DNA of 64,000 bases from Pontimonas sp964350865 (GTDB lineage: Bacteria; Actinomycetota; Actinomycetes; Actinomycetales; Microbacteriaceae). Where the stretch lies: positions 1-64,000 of the forward strand of contig CAYGLJ010000001.1 of the NCBI GenBank assembly GCA_964350865.1, in the 5' to 3' direction. Below, piece by piece: positions 34,812 to 43,984 of this stretch. Every line of letters begins with the position of its first letter. The stretch's first letter is position 1. A program made the position numbers and the translations under genes. The notes beneath the pieces are model-generated. The model was given only the letters and a program-made list of their open reading frames with translations, was not told the DNA's origin and did not search any database.

Positions 34812-36178
34812 TGCCCGGTCAGCGGCGCGATAAGTCGTGAGATGAGTGAGCGACGACCTGTGCGCTCTTCGATGCGATCAGCGAGGTCTACACCGATAAT
34901 CGCCGCGGTAGCTCCGAGGTAGCGAAGTGGCTCTGGTTCCCACTGGGGAGATCGATGTCCGACGAAGGGCAGTGTGGTTCGCTCGGTGTTGTTGCCGAGC
35001 ACCAGATCAGCCAACGTGAGTCCGGCCAGGTGAGATAACCCGACCCCATCGCCGACATAACCGCCTGCCCTGCCAATAGCGGTTGCGGTATCGAGAGTGA
35101 CTGAGGCGTGCCAATCTCTGGGCACGCCCAACACTCCACCCCAGGTGTGGGTGATGGCAGCATCCCCGATCTGCGGGAACATCTCCTTCAGGGTGGTCTC
35201 CAGGGCGTCAAACACACGGGGCACCCGGTCAAATTCTGGAGAGATGGTGCTACCCCAGTGATACGGCGCCCCTCGACCGCCGAAAGCAATCCGGTTATCG
35301 GCGGTGCGTTGCCCATAAATCACCAGCGAACGGAAATCCGAAAACGTCATTCCGTGGGGCAACCCGATCGCGTCAAACACAGAGTCGGGGAGTGGCTCCG
35401 TGGCGATCATCAGTGAGTAAAGCGGGAGTGATGCTCGCTTGGTGGGGCGCAATTGACTGCGATAGCCCTCCATGGCATCGATGATGATGTCGCCCTGAAC
35501 ATCGCCACTCGTCGTGGTCACCACACCGGGCCGGTAATCGAGCACTGCCGTGTGCTCGGCGATGCGGATCCCTGCGGCATCGGCAGAACGTGCCAGGCCT
35601 CGCACAAGTTTTGCGGGGTGAATCCTCGCGCATGCCGGATCAAACACGGCGCCTTGGGTGTGGGTGGCCTGGAGAGTGTCAGCAGAATCTCGCCATTGCA
35701 TGGAGTCCGCAGGAGTCATGGATGCCTCCTGGAGGGCTGAGTGCGCCCGATGGCGATGGATGTCCGCTCTCACCAACGAGGTGGTTCCTCCCTGGACAAA
35801 GTCGCAGTCGATGTCGAGCTTGGATGCCCACTTGCCCACCGAAGGAACACAATCCACCATGGCCTGGCGCATCGCGGTGGCGGGGTGAACTCCGTGGCGA
35901 TGAATCAGCGCGCTCGTGCTGGTGGGGAAGAGGGCTGACACCCAGCCACCGTTTCGACCCGATGCCCCAAACCCGGCAATCTCCTTTTCCAGGATGAGCA
36001 CCCGGGTGGTGGGGGATTGCTCCACCAGAGACAGTGCTGTCCAGAGCCCTGTGTACCCAGCGCCCATGATGATGACATCCCAGTGGGAGCCGCGCTCAGC
36101 GGAGCTGAGACCAGGCCTCGGTGTGAAGTCCTCGCTCAGCCCCTCATGCCAGAGCGATAAGTGTCGGTAGTCCGTCAC
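34808..36178 (-). CDS. FAD-dependent amine oxidoreductase (DAO family, PuuB-like)
   Basis: A 456-residue protein. It has an N-terminal dinucleotide-binding loop WDVIIMGAGYTGLWTALSLVE, EKEIAGFGASGRNGGWVS (the GRNGG of PuuB/OrdL oxidoreductases), a substrate domain with RIAFGGRGAPYHWGS, and a C-terminal GGYVGDGVGLSHLAGLTLADL. PuuB oxidises gamma-glutamylputrescine, but no PuuA ligase is visible, so the amine substrate remains open. It is downstream of, and on the same strand as, the class III aminotransferase and lrp genes of the polyamine block. Confidence 0.8.
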   Translation of the reverse strand: MTDYRHLSLWHEGLSEDFTPRPGLSSAERGSHWDVIIMGAGYTGLWTALSLVEQSPTTRVLILEKEIAGFGASGRNGGWVSALFPTSTSALIHRHGVHPATAMRQAMVDCVPSVGKWASKLDIDCDFVQGGTTSLVRADIHRHRAHSALQEASMTPADSMQWRDSADTLQATHTQGAVFDPACARIHPAKLVRGLARSADAAGIRIAEHTAVLDYRPGVVTTTSGDVQGDIIIDAMEGYRSQLRPTKRASLPLYSLMIATEPLPDSVFDAIGLPHGMTFSDFRSLVIYGQRTADNRIAFGGRGAPYHWGSTISPEFDRVPRVFDALETTLKEMFPQIGDAAITHTWGGVLGVPRDWHASVTLDTATAIGRAGGYVGDGVGLSHLAGLTLADLVLGNNTERTTLPFVGHRSPQWEPEPLRYLGATAAIIGVDLADRIEERTGRRSLISRLIAPLTGH

Positions 36179-36183
36179 GAGAA

Positions 36184-37632
36184 CTAGATCAGCTTCGACG
36201 CCCGTGTCAGCACATCGCGCAGGATGGCCTCGATTTCGTCAAACTCTGCCGGTCCAATCGTCAGCGGTGGTGCCAACTGAATCACAGGGTCCCCTCGGTC
36301 ATCAGCGCGGCAGTACAGTCCCGCTTCGAAGAGCGCTTTGGAGAGGAAGCCACGCAGGAGCTTTTCGGACTCTTCGTCGGAGAAGGTTTCCTTAGTGACC
36401 TTGTCCTTGACCAGCTCGATACCGAAGAAGTATCCGGCTCCACGGACGTCTCCCACAATGGGGATATCGAGCAGGCGCTCGAGCGCTGCGCGGAACTTCG
36501 GAGAGTTCTTCCGCACGTGCTCGTTGATGCCTTCCTCTTCGAAGATCTTCAGGTTTTCGAGCGCTACTGCTGCTGACACCGGGTGTCCGCCGAAGGTGTA
36601 GCCGTGGTAGAACGTTGTGTCGCCTTTGCTGAAGGGCTCAAACAAACGGTCACTGGTGATCATCGCGCCGATGGGGGAGTACCCACTGGTCATACCCTTG
36701 GCGCAGGTAATGATGTCGGGGACATAGTCAAAGGCGTTGCAGGCGAACATTTCACCAATGCGCCCAAAAGCACAGATAACCTCGTCGCTGACCAGCAAGA
36801 CATTGTGCTTGTCGCAAATCTCTCGGACCCGCTGGAAGTATCCAGGGGGCGGAGGGAAACATCCACCCGAATTTTGCACAGGCTCGAGGAATACAGCTGC
36901 CACCGTGTCGGGGCCCTCGAACTCGATCATTTCCTCAATGCGATTCGCTGCCCAGAGACCAAACTCTTCCTCAGTGCCACCGGGGAAGCCCATTTCCTCG
37001 GCGCGGTAGTAGTTGGTGTTGGGAACGCGGAAACCACCTGGAGTGAGTGGCTCAAACATGGCCTTCATAGAGGGAATACCAGTGATGGCCAATGCTCCCT
37101 GCGGAGTCCCGTGGTAGGCGACATAGCGAGAGATGACTTTGTGCTTCATCGGGTGGCCCTTGAGCTTCCAATACTGTTTGGCCAGCTTGAAGGCACTCTC
37201 GACGGCCTCACCACCTCCGGTAGTGAAGAAGACCTTGTTCAAATCACCCGGTGCATAATCGGCCAGCTTGTCCGCCAGTTCAATTGCGGCGGGGTGGGCA
37301 TAGGACCACAGGGGGAAGAAGGCTAGCTCCTCCGCTTGCTGGCGAGCTACCTCGGCCAGACGGGCGCGACCGTGACCGGCATTGACCACGAAGAGTCCGG
37401 CGAGACCATCGATGTAGCGCTTGCCTTTGTCATCCCAAATGTGGTGGCCGTTTCCTTTGACAATGACAGGGACATCTGCGCCACCCGAGAGCGGGCCTTG
37501 TCGCGTGAAGTGCATCCACAGGTGATCGCGTGCCTTGTCTTGCAGCGTCTCCGCCTTCTTGGGGCGCTTGGCAGTCTTTGGCTTGGCAGGCTTGGTGCTT
37601 CTCTTGAGTTTCAGTTTGTCGATAATCGTCAT
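36184..37632 (-). CDS. Class III aminotransferase, putrescine/polyamine-pyruvate type
   Basis: A 482-residue PLP aminotransferase. The first 30 residues are unusually Lys-rich. The body has YIDGLAGLFVVNAGHGR, FFTTGGGEAVESAFKLAKQYW, the cofactor Asp in LLVSDEVICAFGRIG, the PLP Lys in DIITCAKGMTSGYSPIGAM, and FYHGYTFGGHPVSAAVAL. It resembles SpuC-like putrescine/spermidine-pyruvate transaminases, which turn putrescine into 4-aminobutyraldehyde. Neighbours (lrp, aldehyde dehydrogenase, Pot transporter) support this role. Its start overlaps the lrp stop by 4 nt. Confidence 0.83.
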   Translation of the reverse strand: MTIIDKLKLKRSTKPAKPKTAKRPKKAETLQDKARDHLWMHFTRQGPLSGGADVPVIVKGNGHHIWDDKGKRYIDGLAGLFVVNAGHGRARLAEVARQQAEELAFFPLWSYAHPAAIELADKLADYAPGDLNKVFFTTGGGEAVESAFKLAKQYWKLKGHPMKHKVISRYVAYHGTPQGALAITGIPSMKAMFEPLTPGGFRVPNTNYYRAEEMGFPGGTEEEFGLWAANRIEEMIEFEGPDTVAAVFLEPVQNSGGCFPPPPGYFQRVREICDKHNVLLVSDEVICAFGRIGEMFACNAFDYVPDIITCAKGMTSGYSPIGAMITSDRLFEPFSKGDTTFYHGYTFGGHPVSAAVALENLKIFEEEGINEHVRKNSPKFRAALERLLDIPIVGDVRGAGYFFGIELVKDKVTKETFSDEESEKLLRGFLSKALFEAGLYCRADDRGDPVIQLAPPLTIGPAEFDEIEAILRDVLTRASKLI

Positions 37633-38102
37633 CGTGTTCCCCAGTCGTAGTGTTCTTTCTCTAGTGATAGGTAGGTAAAGGTTTCGGTATCCACCACGCC
37701 GTCAATAGTGCGGATAGATCCGTGCAGAATCTCTCGCAATTCGTGGTCATCCGCACAGACAATTTCGGCGAGGATGTCGAACCGGCCGGTGGTCAACACC
37801 AAGTAGTCGACCTGATCGATGGCTTTGAGGGTGTTGGCGACTTTTCTTGCGTCACCGTTGACCCGGATGCCGATCATCGCTTGGCGATGGAATCCCAGTT
37901 GGGCGGGGTCCGTGACTGCCACAATCTGCATGATGCCGGCGTCTGTGAGCTTGCTCACTCGTTGGCGAACTGCGGCTTCGCTCAGTCCCACTGCCTTGCC
38001 GATTTCTGCGTAGGACCTGCGGCCGTCGCGCTGGAGCTGGCTGATGATTTCCTTCGAGGAATCATCCAGAGCCACTGCCCGTGTCGACATCGATTTCGGC
38101 AT
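37629..38102 (-). CDS. Lrp/AsnC-family transcriptional regulator
   Basis: A 157-residue protein. The N-terminal AsnC helix-turn-helix (SKEIISQLQRDGRRSYAEIG, VGLSEAAVRQRVSKLTDAG) is followed by a RAM ligand domain (AMIGIRVNGDARKVANTLKAID, YLVLTTGRFDILAEIVC, TFTYLSLEKEHYDWG). It is divergent from the aldehyde dehydrogenase across an AT-rich control region and co-transcribed with the aminotransferase and oxidase, so it is the likely local regulator of polyamine use. The start may be 38102 or the Met 12 bases downstream. Confidence 0.9.
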   Translation of the reverse strand: MPKSMSTRAVALDDSSKEIISQLQRDGRRSYAEIGKAVGLSEAAVRQRVSKLTDAGIMQIVAVTDPAQLGFHRQAMIGIRVNGDARKVANTLKAIDQVDYLVLTTGRFDILAEIVCADDHELREILHGSIRTIDGVVDTETFTYLSLEKEHYDWGTR

Positions 38103-38228
38103 AGTGTGATTTTCGCATCAATTTGACCAAAATGCAATTGAAAACTCATCAATTCAGTAATTTCTCAACGAAATTATTACTGAAATGCCCCCTAGACCTC
38201 CGGCTTCATCCTGCGTTAGGGTAACCCC
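38103..38228. promoter_or_regulatory. AT-rich lrp/aldehyde dehydrogenase control region
   Basis: TTCAGTAAT (38153-38161) and ATTACTGAA (38176-38184) form a perfect 9-bp inverted repeat with a 14-nt spacer. The octamer CATCAATT occurs twice upstream (around 38115 and 38147). For the aldehyde dehydrogenase, TAGGGT (38217-38222) ends 6 nt before the ATG at 38229, implying a leaderless message. The region is distinctly richer in A+T than its surroundings, as expected for Lrp-family operators. Confidence 0.55.
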
Positions 38229-39665
38229 ATGACTACACGCACACTGAAGAACTTCGTCAATGGTTCCTACGTCGAGGCGAAGGGCAAAGATGCCCTTGAG
38301 CTTGTCGACCCCGCCACGGAGGAGGTGTACGCACACTCACCAATCTCCTCCGAGGCAGATATCGACGCCGCCTACCAGGCAGCGCAGAGCGCATTCGAGA
38401 CATGGGGTGAGACCACTCCGGGCGAGCGTCAACTAGCACTGTTCAGAATCGCAGATGAGATGGAGAAGCGTGCCGAGGAGTTCGCAGACCTCGAGTCACA
38501 GGACACTGGGAAGCCCCGGACCTCTCTTGTCGACGACGAAATTATGCTCAGCGTTGACCAGATTCGCTTCTTCGCAGGTGCTGCCAGAAATCTGGAAGGC
38601 CGAAGCGCTGGCGAATACATGAAGGATCACACCTCCATCATTCGTCGCGAGCCCATTGGTGTTGTAGGCCAGGTCACCCCCTGGAACTATCCGCTGAATA
38701 TGGCTGTGTGGAAGTTTGCCCCCGCGGTTGCCGCGGGAAACACCACCGTCTTGAAGCCCTCTGACACCACCCCGCAGAGCACTCTGCTCCTGGCGGAGAT
38801 TTGCTCCCTTCACCTTCCGCCTGGCGTTGTTAACGTCATCACGGGAGACCGCACCAGTGGTGCCGCGATGATCGACCACAAGATTCCCCAGATGGTCTCC
38901 ATCACTGGGTCGGTCCGCGCGGGCATGGAGGTGGCGAAGGCGGCCTCCACTGACCTCAAGCGAGTTCACCTAGAGCTCGGCGGGAAGGCACCCGTCATCG
39001 TGTTCGATGACGCCGACATCGACAAAGCTGTGGAGGGTATCGGCATTGCCGGGTTCTTTAATGCCGGGCAGGACTGCACCGCGGCCACTCGTGTCCTCGT
39101 GCACAAGAACGTTCACGATGAGTTTGTTGCAGCACTCACGAAGTGGGTTGCTGAAAACGTTCAGACCGGTCTTCCCAGTGACCCGAACACGTTCTATGGT
39201 CCGGTCAACAACCAGAACCAGATGACCCGAGTGATGGGCATGATTGATGCGCTTCCCGGTCACGCGAAGGTGGAAACCGGTGGTGTCCGCAAGGGCGACA
39301 AGGGCTACTTCATTGAGCCCACCGTGGTCACAGGCTTGAAGCAAAAGGACGATGCCATCCAGACAGAAATCTTCGGACCGGTCATCACGGTGCAACCTTT
39401 CACCCAGGAGAAAGAAGCCATGCAGATGGCAAATGACGTTCTCTACGGCCTGTCCTCCAGTGTTTGGACCAGAGATCACGGACGCGCGATGCGCTTCGCC
39501 AAGGGCTTGGACTTCGGTGCCGTCTGGATCAACTGCCATATTCCGCTGGTCGCGGAGATGCCTCACGGAGGCTTCAAGCACTCCGGCTATGGCAAAGACC
39601 TCTCCCAGTATGGGTTCGAGGATTACACCCGTATCAAGCACGTCATGTCATTTATTGGAGAGTAG
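38229..39665 (+). CDS. Aldehyde dehydrogenase (gamma-aminobutyraldehyde dehydrogenase-like)
   Basis: A 478-residue NAD(P)-dependent ALDH. It has VTPWNYPLNMAVWKFAPAVAAGN, KPSDTTPQSTLLLAE, the Glu motif LELGGKAPVIVFDDADID, the catalytic Cys in NAGQDCTAATR, and EIFGPVITVQPF. The overall pattern, including the GQDCTAATR loop, fits aminobutyraldehyde dehydrogenases (PatD/PuuC). It would oxidise 4-aminobutyraldehyde to GABA. It has its own leaderless promoter and is followed by the polyamine transporter genes. Confidence 0.87.
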   Translation: MTTRTLKNFVNGSYVEAKGKDALELVDPATEEVYAHSPISSEADIDAAYQAAQSAFETWGETTPGERQLALFRIADEMEKRAEEFADLESQDTGKPRTSLVDDEIMLSVDQIRFFAGAARNLEGRSAGEYMKDHTSIIRREPIGVVGQVTPWNYPLNMAVWKFAPAVAAGNTTVLKPSDTTPQSTLLLAEICSLHLPPGVVNVITGDRTSGAAMIDHKIPQMVSITGSVRAGMEVAKAASTDLKRVHLELGGKAPVIVFDDADIDKAVEGIGIAGFFNAGQDCTAATRVLVHKNVHDEFVAALTKWVAENVQTGLPSDPNTFYGPVNNQNQMTRVMGMIDALPGHAKVETGGVRKGDKGYFIEPTVVTGLKQKDDAIQTEIFGPVITVQPFTQEKEAMQMANDVLYGLSSSVWTRDHGRAMRFAKGLDFGAVWINCHIPLVAEMPHGGFKHSGYGKDLSQYGFEDYTRIKHVMSFIGE

Positions 39666-39785
39666 AAACAACACCGATACAGAGCGTTACCAGGCTGTAA
39701 CACCGGACGTCCTCGGACGGCGGGTGCGAGGTCTAGTATCAAATCAACCCTTGTGCACCAGCACCATAGTGAATGAAGGAGTTCA

Positions 39786-41000
39786 ATGATGAATCGCCCA
39801 CTTCCCGAGGACCCGATGGTCCGCAGCCTCGTCAAAATGGCCCGCAAGTCACAGCTCTCGAGGCGTTCATTCCTCGCTGGAGCCGGTGGTGGCGCCGTGG
39901 CCCTGGGCCTGTCCGCGTGTGCCGCTGACAGTGATCTGGTCGCCGCTGAAGACATCTCGGCATCGGACCCCACACTGAATTGGTCTAACTGGCCCTTCTA
40001 CATCGATGAAGATGACGACGGTAACTACCCCACGCTGGTGCGTTTCCAGGAGCAGACCGGAATTTCCGTCAACTACATGGTCGACTACGACGACAACAAC
40101 ACCTACTACGCAAAGGTCCGCGACCAGCTCCAGCTCGGTCAGGACATTGGCGCAGACATTGTCACCCCCACCGAGTGGATGGCTGCCCGTTGGGGCCAGC
40201 TCGGATTTGTTCAGGAGCTGAACGAAGCCAACATTCCCAATAAGGCCAATGTTGTGGATTCGCTTGCCAACCCAGGATGGGACCCCGGTCGCAAGATGAG
40301 CCTTCCCTGGCAGGGTGGTTTCGCAGGACTGGCCTACAACGTCGACAAGGTCGGAGAAATCCGCACTGTTGAGGACCTGTGGGCTCCCGAGCTGAAGGGC
40401 CGCGTGGTTGTTCTCTCCGAGATGCGCGACACCGTCGGTCTGCTCATGATGGCCAACGGGGTTGACATTTCGTCTGACTGGGGCGCCGATGAATTCAATG
40501 CGGCTCTCGACGTCCTCCGCGAGCAAGTTGAGGCTGGACAGATTCGTAACGTCCGCGGAAACTCTTACACCGAGGATCTCGTGAACGAGGACGCTTTGGT
40601 CGCGATCGGGTGGTCGGGTGACATCACCCTGATCAACTTCGAGAACGGCTACGACGACGGCGAGAAGTGGAAGTTCGTGATTCCCGAGTCCGGTGCAACT
40701 ATCTGGAACGACACCATGGTCGTCCCGATTGGCTCGCCTCGCAAGACCAACGCAGAGACCCTCATGAACTACTACTACGAGCCTGAGGTCGCTGCCGAGG
40801 TTGCCGCGTGGGTGAACTACGTGACTCCGGTGAAGGGTGCTTATGAAGCTGCCATGGAGATTGACCCCGAGTTGGCTGAGAACAAGATGATCTTCCCCGA
40901 CGAGGCAACACTGTCTCAGGTGAAGGCCTTCCGCACTCTCACCTCCGATGAGGACAACGAGTACCAGGCAGCCTTCCAGGCCATCGCACTCGGCGCTTAG
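39786..41000 (+). CDS. Polyamine ABC transporter substrate-binding lipoprotein (PotD/PotF-like)
   Basis: A 404-residue protein. The N-terminus carries a twin-arginine motif (SRRSFLAG, 25-32) running into a lipobox (LSAC, Cys45), so it is probably exported folded by Tat and then lipidated. The mature part starts LNWSNWPFYIDEDDDGNYPTL, then TGISVNYMVDYDDNNTYYAKV and MSLPWQGGFAGLAYN, typical of spermidine/putrescine receptors. AAGGAG lies 5 nt before the ATG. The 120-bp leader holds GTTAC-N6-GTAAC (39686-39701) and a TAGTAT that may be a -10 box. Confidence 0.9.
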   Translation: MMNRPLPEDPMVRSLVKMARKSQLSRRSFLAGAGGGAVALGLSACAADSDLVAAEDISASDPTLNWSNWPFYIDEDDDGNYPTLVRFQEQTGISVNYMVDYDDNNTYYAKVRDQLQLGQDIGADIVTPTEWMAARWGQLGFVQELNEANIPNKANVVDSLANPGWDPGRKMSLPWQGGFAGLAYNVDKVGEIRTVEDLWAPELKGRVVVLSEMRDTVGLLMMANGVDISSDWGADEFNAALDVLREQVEAGQIRNVRGNSYTEDLVNEDALVAIGWSGDITLINFENGYDDGEKWKFVIPESGATIWNDTMVVPIGSPRKTNAETLMNYYYEPEVAAEVAAWVNYVTPVKGAYEAAMEIDPELAENKMIFPDEATLSQVKAFRTLTSDEDNEYQAAFQAIALGA

Positions 41001-41018
41001 TAACGCAGGGTCGACAAC

Positions 41019-42230
41019 GTGATGTCTGACGCTTCAGCAAAGCAGTTTGCGGAGGCGGGCGCTGACCTGTCTTTGGTAAACGTCACCAAGCGTTTTCCGG
41101 GCTTTACAGCTATTGATGACCTCTCGTTAGAGATCCCTGCTGGTTCCTTCTTCGCCCTGCTCGGGCCAAGCGGTTGTGGAAAAACCACGACGCTTCGGCT
41201 CGTAGCAGGGCTGGAGGAGCCCACCGAAGGTCAGATACTGATCGGCGGAAAAGACGTCACCTCCACCAAGGCGTATCAACGCCCGGTCAACACGGTGTTC
41301 CAGTCCTACGCCCTCTTCCCCCACATGACCATCCTCGAGAACGTCATGTTTGGCCTGAAGCGTCGCAAGATTGCTGATGCCGAGAAGCTGGCGCGTGACG
41401 CACTAACTCTGGTGGAACTTGCCCACGTTGCCACCAGGAAGCCCTCGCAACTCTCCGGTGGGCAGCAGCAGCGTGTGGCGTTGGCTCGTGCGGTCGTGAA
41501 CCGTCCTGCCCTGCTCCTTCTGGATGAACCACTCGGTGCGCTAGATCTGAAGCTTCGTCGACAGATGCAACTGGAGCTCAAAGATATTCAGTCCGAGGTG
41601 GGCTTGACCTTCCTGCACGTCACCCACGATCAAGAAGAAGCCATGACCATGGCTGACACGGTTGCCGTGATGAACCAGGGTCGGATTGAGCAGATGGGTG
41701 CTCCGGAAGAGCTCTACGAGTCACCCCAGACTGCTTTTGTGGCGACTTTCTTGGGGCAATCCAATTTGTTCGGTGGCGAGGTCACCGGCACCACGGCGAA
41801 TGTGGTGACCGTGGCCGCATCCGGCTATGAGCTTCGTGTTCCAAGCGATCGTGCGGTGGCGCACCGCGGCGTGGTCACGGTCGGTATTCGTCCCGAGAAA
41901 GTGACACTGCACTCGGCGAAGCCACCATCGGGCTCTCACGAAACTGTGGTGGGCCCTGGCCGCGTTGTCGACGCGTCCTTCAGCGGTGTCAGCATTCAGT
42001 ACCTCGTGGATGTTCCAGGCCTTGGAGAGATCACGGTGTTTGCCCAGAACACGTCCCTGGGCGAGCACGCGAAGGATGGAGACGAGGTCTATCTCTCGTG
42101 GCAGGTTGCGCACGCGTTTGGTCTCGCTGATGCTCCACCTCAGGAGGAGCGCTTTTCGTCAGACACCGACACTCAATCGGTAGCAGTGCAGGAGCGGGAA
42201 AAGCTAGAAGCTGAACTCGAGGAGTCCTAG
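41019..42230 (+). CDS. Polyamine ABC transporter ATP-binding protein (PotA-like)
   Basis: A 403-residue ABC ATPase. It has Walker A LLGPSGCGKTTTLRLV, a Q-loop in VFQSYALFPHMT, signature LSGGQQQRVALARAV, Walker B LLLLDEPLGALDLKLR and H-loop THDQEEAM. The C-terminal TOBE-2 domain contains VGIRPEKVTLH and is followed by an acidic tail. It powers uptake through the two permeases encoded next. It begins GTG-ATG 18 bp after the receptor gene and abuts the permease by one base. Confidence 0.92.
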   Translation: MMSDASAKQFAEAGADLSLVNVTKRFPGFTAIDDLSLEIPAGSFFALLGPSGCGKTTTLRLVAGLEEPTEGQILIGGKDVTSTKAYQRPVNTVFQSYALFPHMTILENVMFGLKRRKIADAEKLARDALTLVELAHVATRKPSQLSGGQQQRVALARAVVNRPALLLLDEPLGALDLKLRRQMQLELKDIQSEVGLTFLHVTHDQEEAMTMADTVAVMNQGRIEQMGAPEELYESPQTAFVATFLGQSNLFGGEVTGTTANVVTVAASGYELRVPSDRAVAHRGVVTVGIRPEKVTLHSAKPPSGSHETVVGPGRVVDASFSGVSIQYLVDVPGLGEITVFAQNTSLGEHAKDGDEVYLSWQVAHAFGLADAPPQEERFSSDTDTQSVAVQEREKLEAELEES

Positions 42231-43156
42231 TGGCTTTTGGAGCATTTCAAACAGCAGCCCCTGCAGGGACGCAGGCTCCGGTTGCTCAAGTGCAGCGGAA
42301 GTCTCCGGTGGCACTGTGGTTGCTGCTCCCTGGAATCTTGTACCTCATCCTGTTCTTCGTCACTCCACTGTTTTCCCTGGTGATCACCAGCTTCCAGGCC
42401 CCTGTTCCTGGAGGTTTTCTCGGTGAGTTCCAAAACTCTTTTCGGTGGGAGAACTACGCCGAGGTTGTCTCGACCTACTTCTCCCATATTTCTCGATCCT
42501 TCATTTACGCGACCTTGGCGACTGTTTTCGCCCTGCTCTTGGGTTACCCCATTGCCTATGTGATTGGCGTCAAGCTGCGGAAGTACCCGCTGCTTCAAGC
42601 TCTCTCGCTGGTTCTGCTGATTGCTCCCTTCTTCATCTCGTTCCTGCTGCGCACCCTGGCGTGGAAGCAGATCTTCTCGGATGAGGGATTCTTTGTCGGG
42701 GTGTTAAAGACCTTCCAACTGATTCCCTCGGATGCGTACCTCACGGGAACGCCCTTCTCCGTGGTCTTTGGTTTGACGTACATGTTCCTGCCGTTTATGG
42801 CACTGCCGATCTACACGACTTTGGAGAAGCTCGACTTGCGCTACGTGGAAGCCGGTGGGGACCTCTACGCGAACCCGTTTACGGTGTTCCGGACCGTCAC
42901 TCTTCCGCTGTCCATCCCCGGTGTCATTTCGGGAACGCTCCTGACGTTTATCCCTGCCACGGGCGACTACATCAATGCGAGCCGGGACTTCCTGGGATCC
43001 ACTGACACGGCGATGATGGGAAACGTCATCGAGGCCAACTTCTTAGTGCTCCAGAACTTCCCCGCTGCCGCAGCCCTGTCTCTCATTCTGATGATGTCGA
43101 TTCTGATTCTGGTCTCCGCCTATGTGCGACGCAGTGGAACGGATGACCTGCTGTGA
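42230..43156 (+). CDS. Polyamine ABC transporter permease 1 (PotB-like)
   Basis: A 308-residue protein with six hydrophobic helices. The first (LWLLLPGILYLILFFVTPLF) is preceded by a short cytoplasmic N-terminus. The EAA loop is YVEAGGDLYANPFTVFRTVTLPLSIPGVI, the coupling-helix signature for the ATPase. It pairs with the second permease, overlapping by 4 nt. GTG start. Confidence 0.9.
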   Translation: MAFGAFQTAAPAGTQAPVAQVQRKSPVALWLLLPGILYLILFFVTPLFSLVITSFQAPVPGGFLGEFQNSFRWENYAEVVSTYFSHISRSFIYATLATVFALLLGYPIAYVIGVKLRKYPLLQALSLVLLIAPFFISFLLRTLAWKQIFSDEGFFVGVLKTFQLIPSDAYLTGTPFSVVFGLTYMFLPFMALPIYTTLEKLDLRYVEAGGDLYANPFTVFRTVTLPLSIPGVISGTLLTFIPATGDYINASRDFLGSTDTAMMGNVIEANFLVLQNFPAAAALSLILMMSILILVSAYVRRSGTDDLL

Positions 43157-43950
43157 GGGGCCTAGGAAAGTACCTGCTCTGGGTCTACACGGGCATGGCG
43201 ATGGTGTTCCTGCTCATCCCCATCGTTTACACGATTGTGTTCTCGTTCAATGACGCGAGGCGCACCAATATTGTCTGGCGTGGTTTCACTTTCGATAACT
43301 GGCTCGATGTCTGTAACGCCCAGGACGTCTGTACTGCGTTTGGTAACTCCATCCTTGTCGCTGGTGTCTCCACAGTGCTCGCGACCGCCATGGGTACAGC
43401 GATTGCCATCGCACTCGTGCGCTATCGCTTCCGATTTAGAAACTCGACCACTCTTTTGCTCTTCTTACCTATGGCCACACCCGAAGTCGTGTTGGGAGCG
43501 GGTCTCGCCGCACAGTTCCTCCAACTGGGGGTGCAAAAAGGTTTACCCACCATCATCATCGCCCACACCATGTTCTGCATCAGCTTCGTCGTGGTGACAG
43601 TGCGAGCGAGGGTTGCGGTGCTCGACCCCGCCCTCGAGGAAGCCGGGCGTGATTTGTATGGGTCACCCTCGCAGGTGTTTTGGCGTGTGACTTTCCCGCT
43701 CCTGATTCCCGGCATCATTGCCGCCGCGCTGCTGTCCTTTGCCTTGAGCTTTGATGACTTCATCATCACCAACTTCAACGCTGGCCCAGCGATGACCTTC
43801 CCCCGCTTCGTGTACACGGCAGCAGCCCGAGGAATACCTGCTGAGGCGAATGTGATTGCCTCCGCGGTGTTCTTCGCGGCCATCCTGCTCGTGTTGATTG
43901 CGCAAGTCGGCGGCGCCATCAAACGCAAGAGGCTTGCGCTAGCCGGTTAG
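43153..43950 (+). CDS. Polyamine ABC transporter permease 2 (PotC-like)
   Basis: A 265-residue binding-protein-dependent permease with six helices. The first is VYTGMAMVFLLIPIVYTIVFSF, and the EAA loop is LEEAGRDLYGSPSQVFWRVTFPLLIPGII. SFALSFDDFIITNF matches PotC. It completes a PotDABC-type importer for putrescine/spermidine. GTG start overlapping the previous gene by 4 nt. Confidence 0.9.
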   Translation: MRGLGKYLLWVYTGMAMVFLLIPIVYTIVFSFNDARRTNIVWRGFTFDNWLDVCNAQDVCTAFGNSILVAGVSTVLATAMGTAIAIALVRYRFRFRNSTTLLLFLPMATPEVVLGAGLAAQFLQLGVQKGLPTIIIAHTMFCISFVVVTVRARVAVLDPALEEAGRDLYGSPSQVFWRVTFPLLIPGIIAAALLSFALSFDDFIITNFNAGPAMTFPRFVYTAAARGIPAEANVIASAVFFAAILLVLIAQVGGAIKRKRLALAG

Positions 43951-43984
43951 TTCCACCCCGTCAATTGCTCTGGAGGGCACCCTA

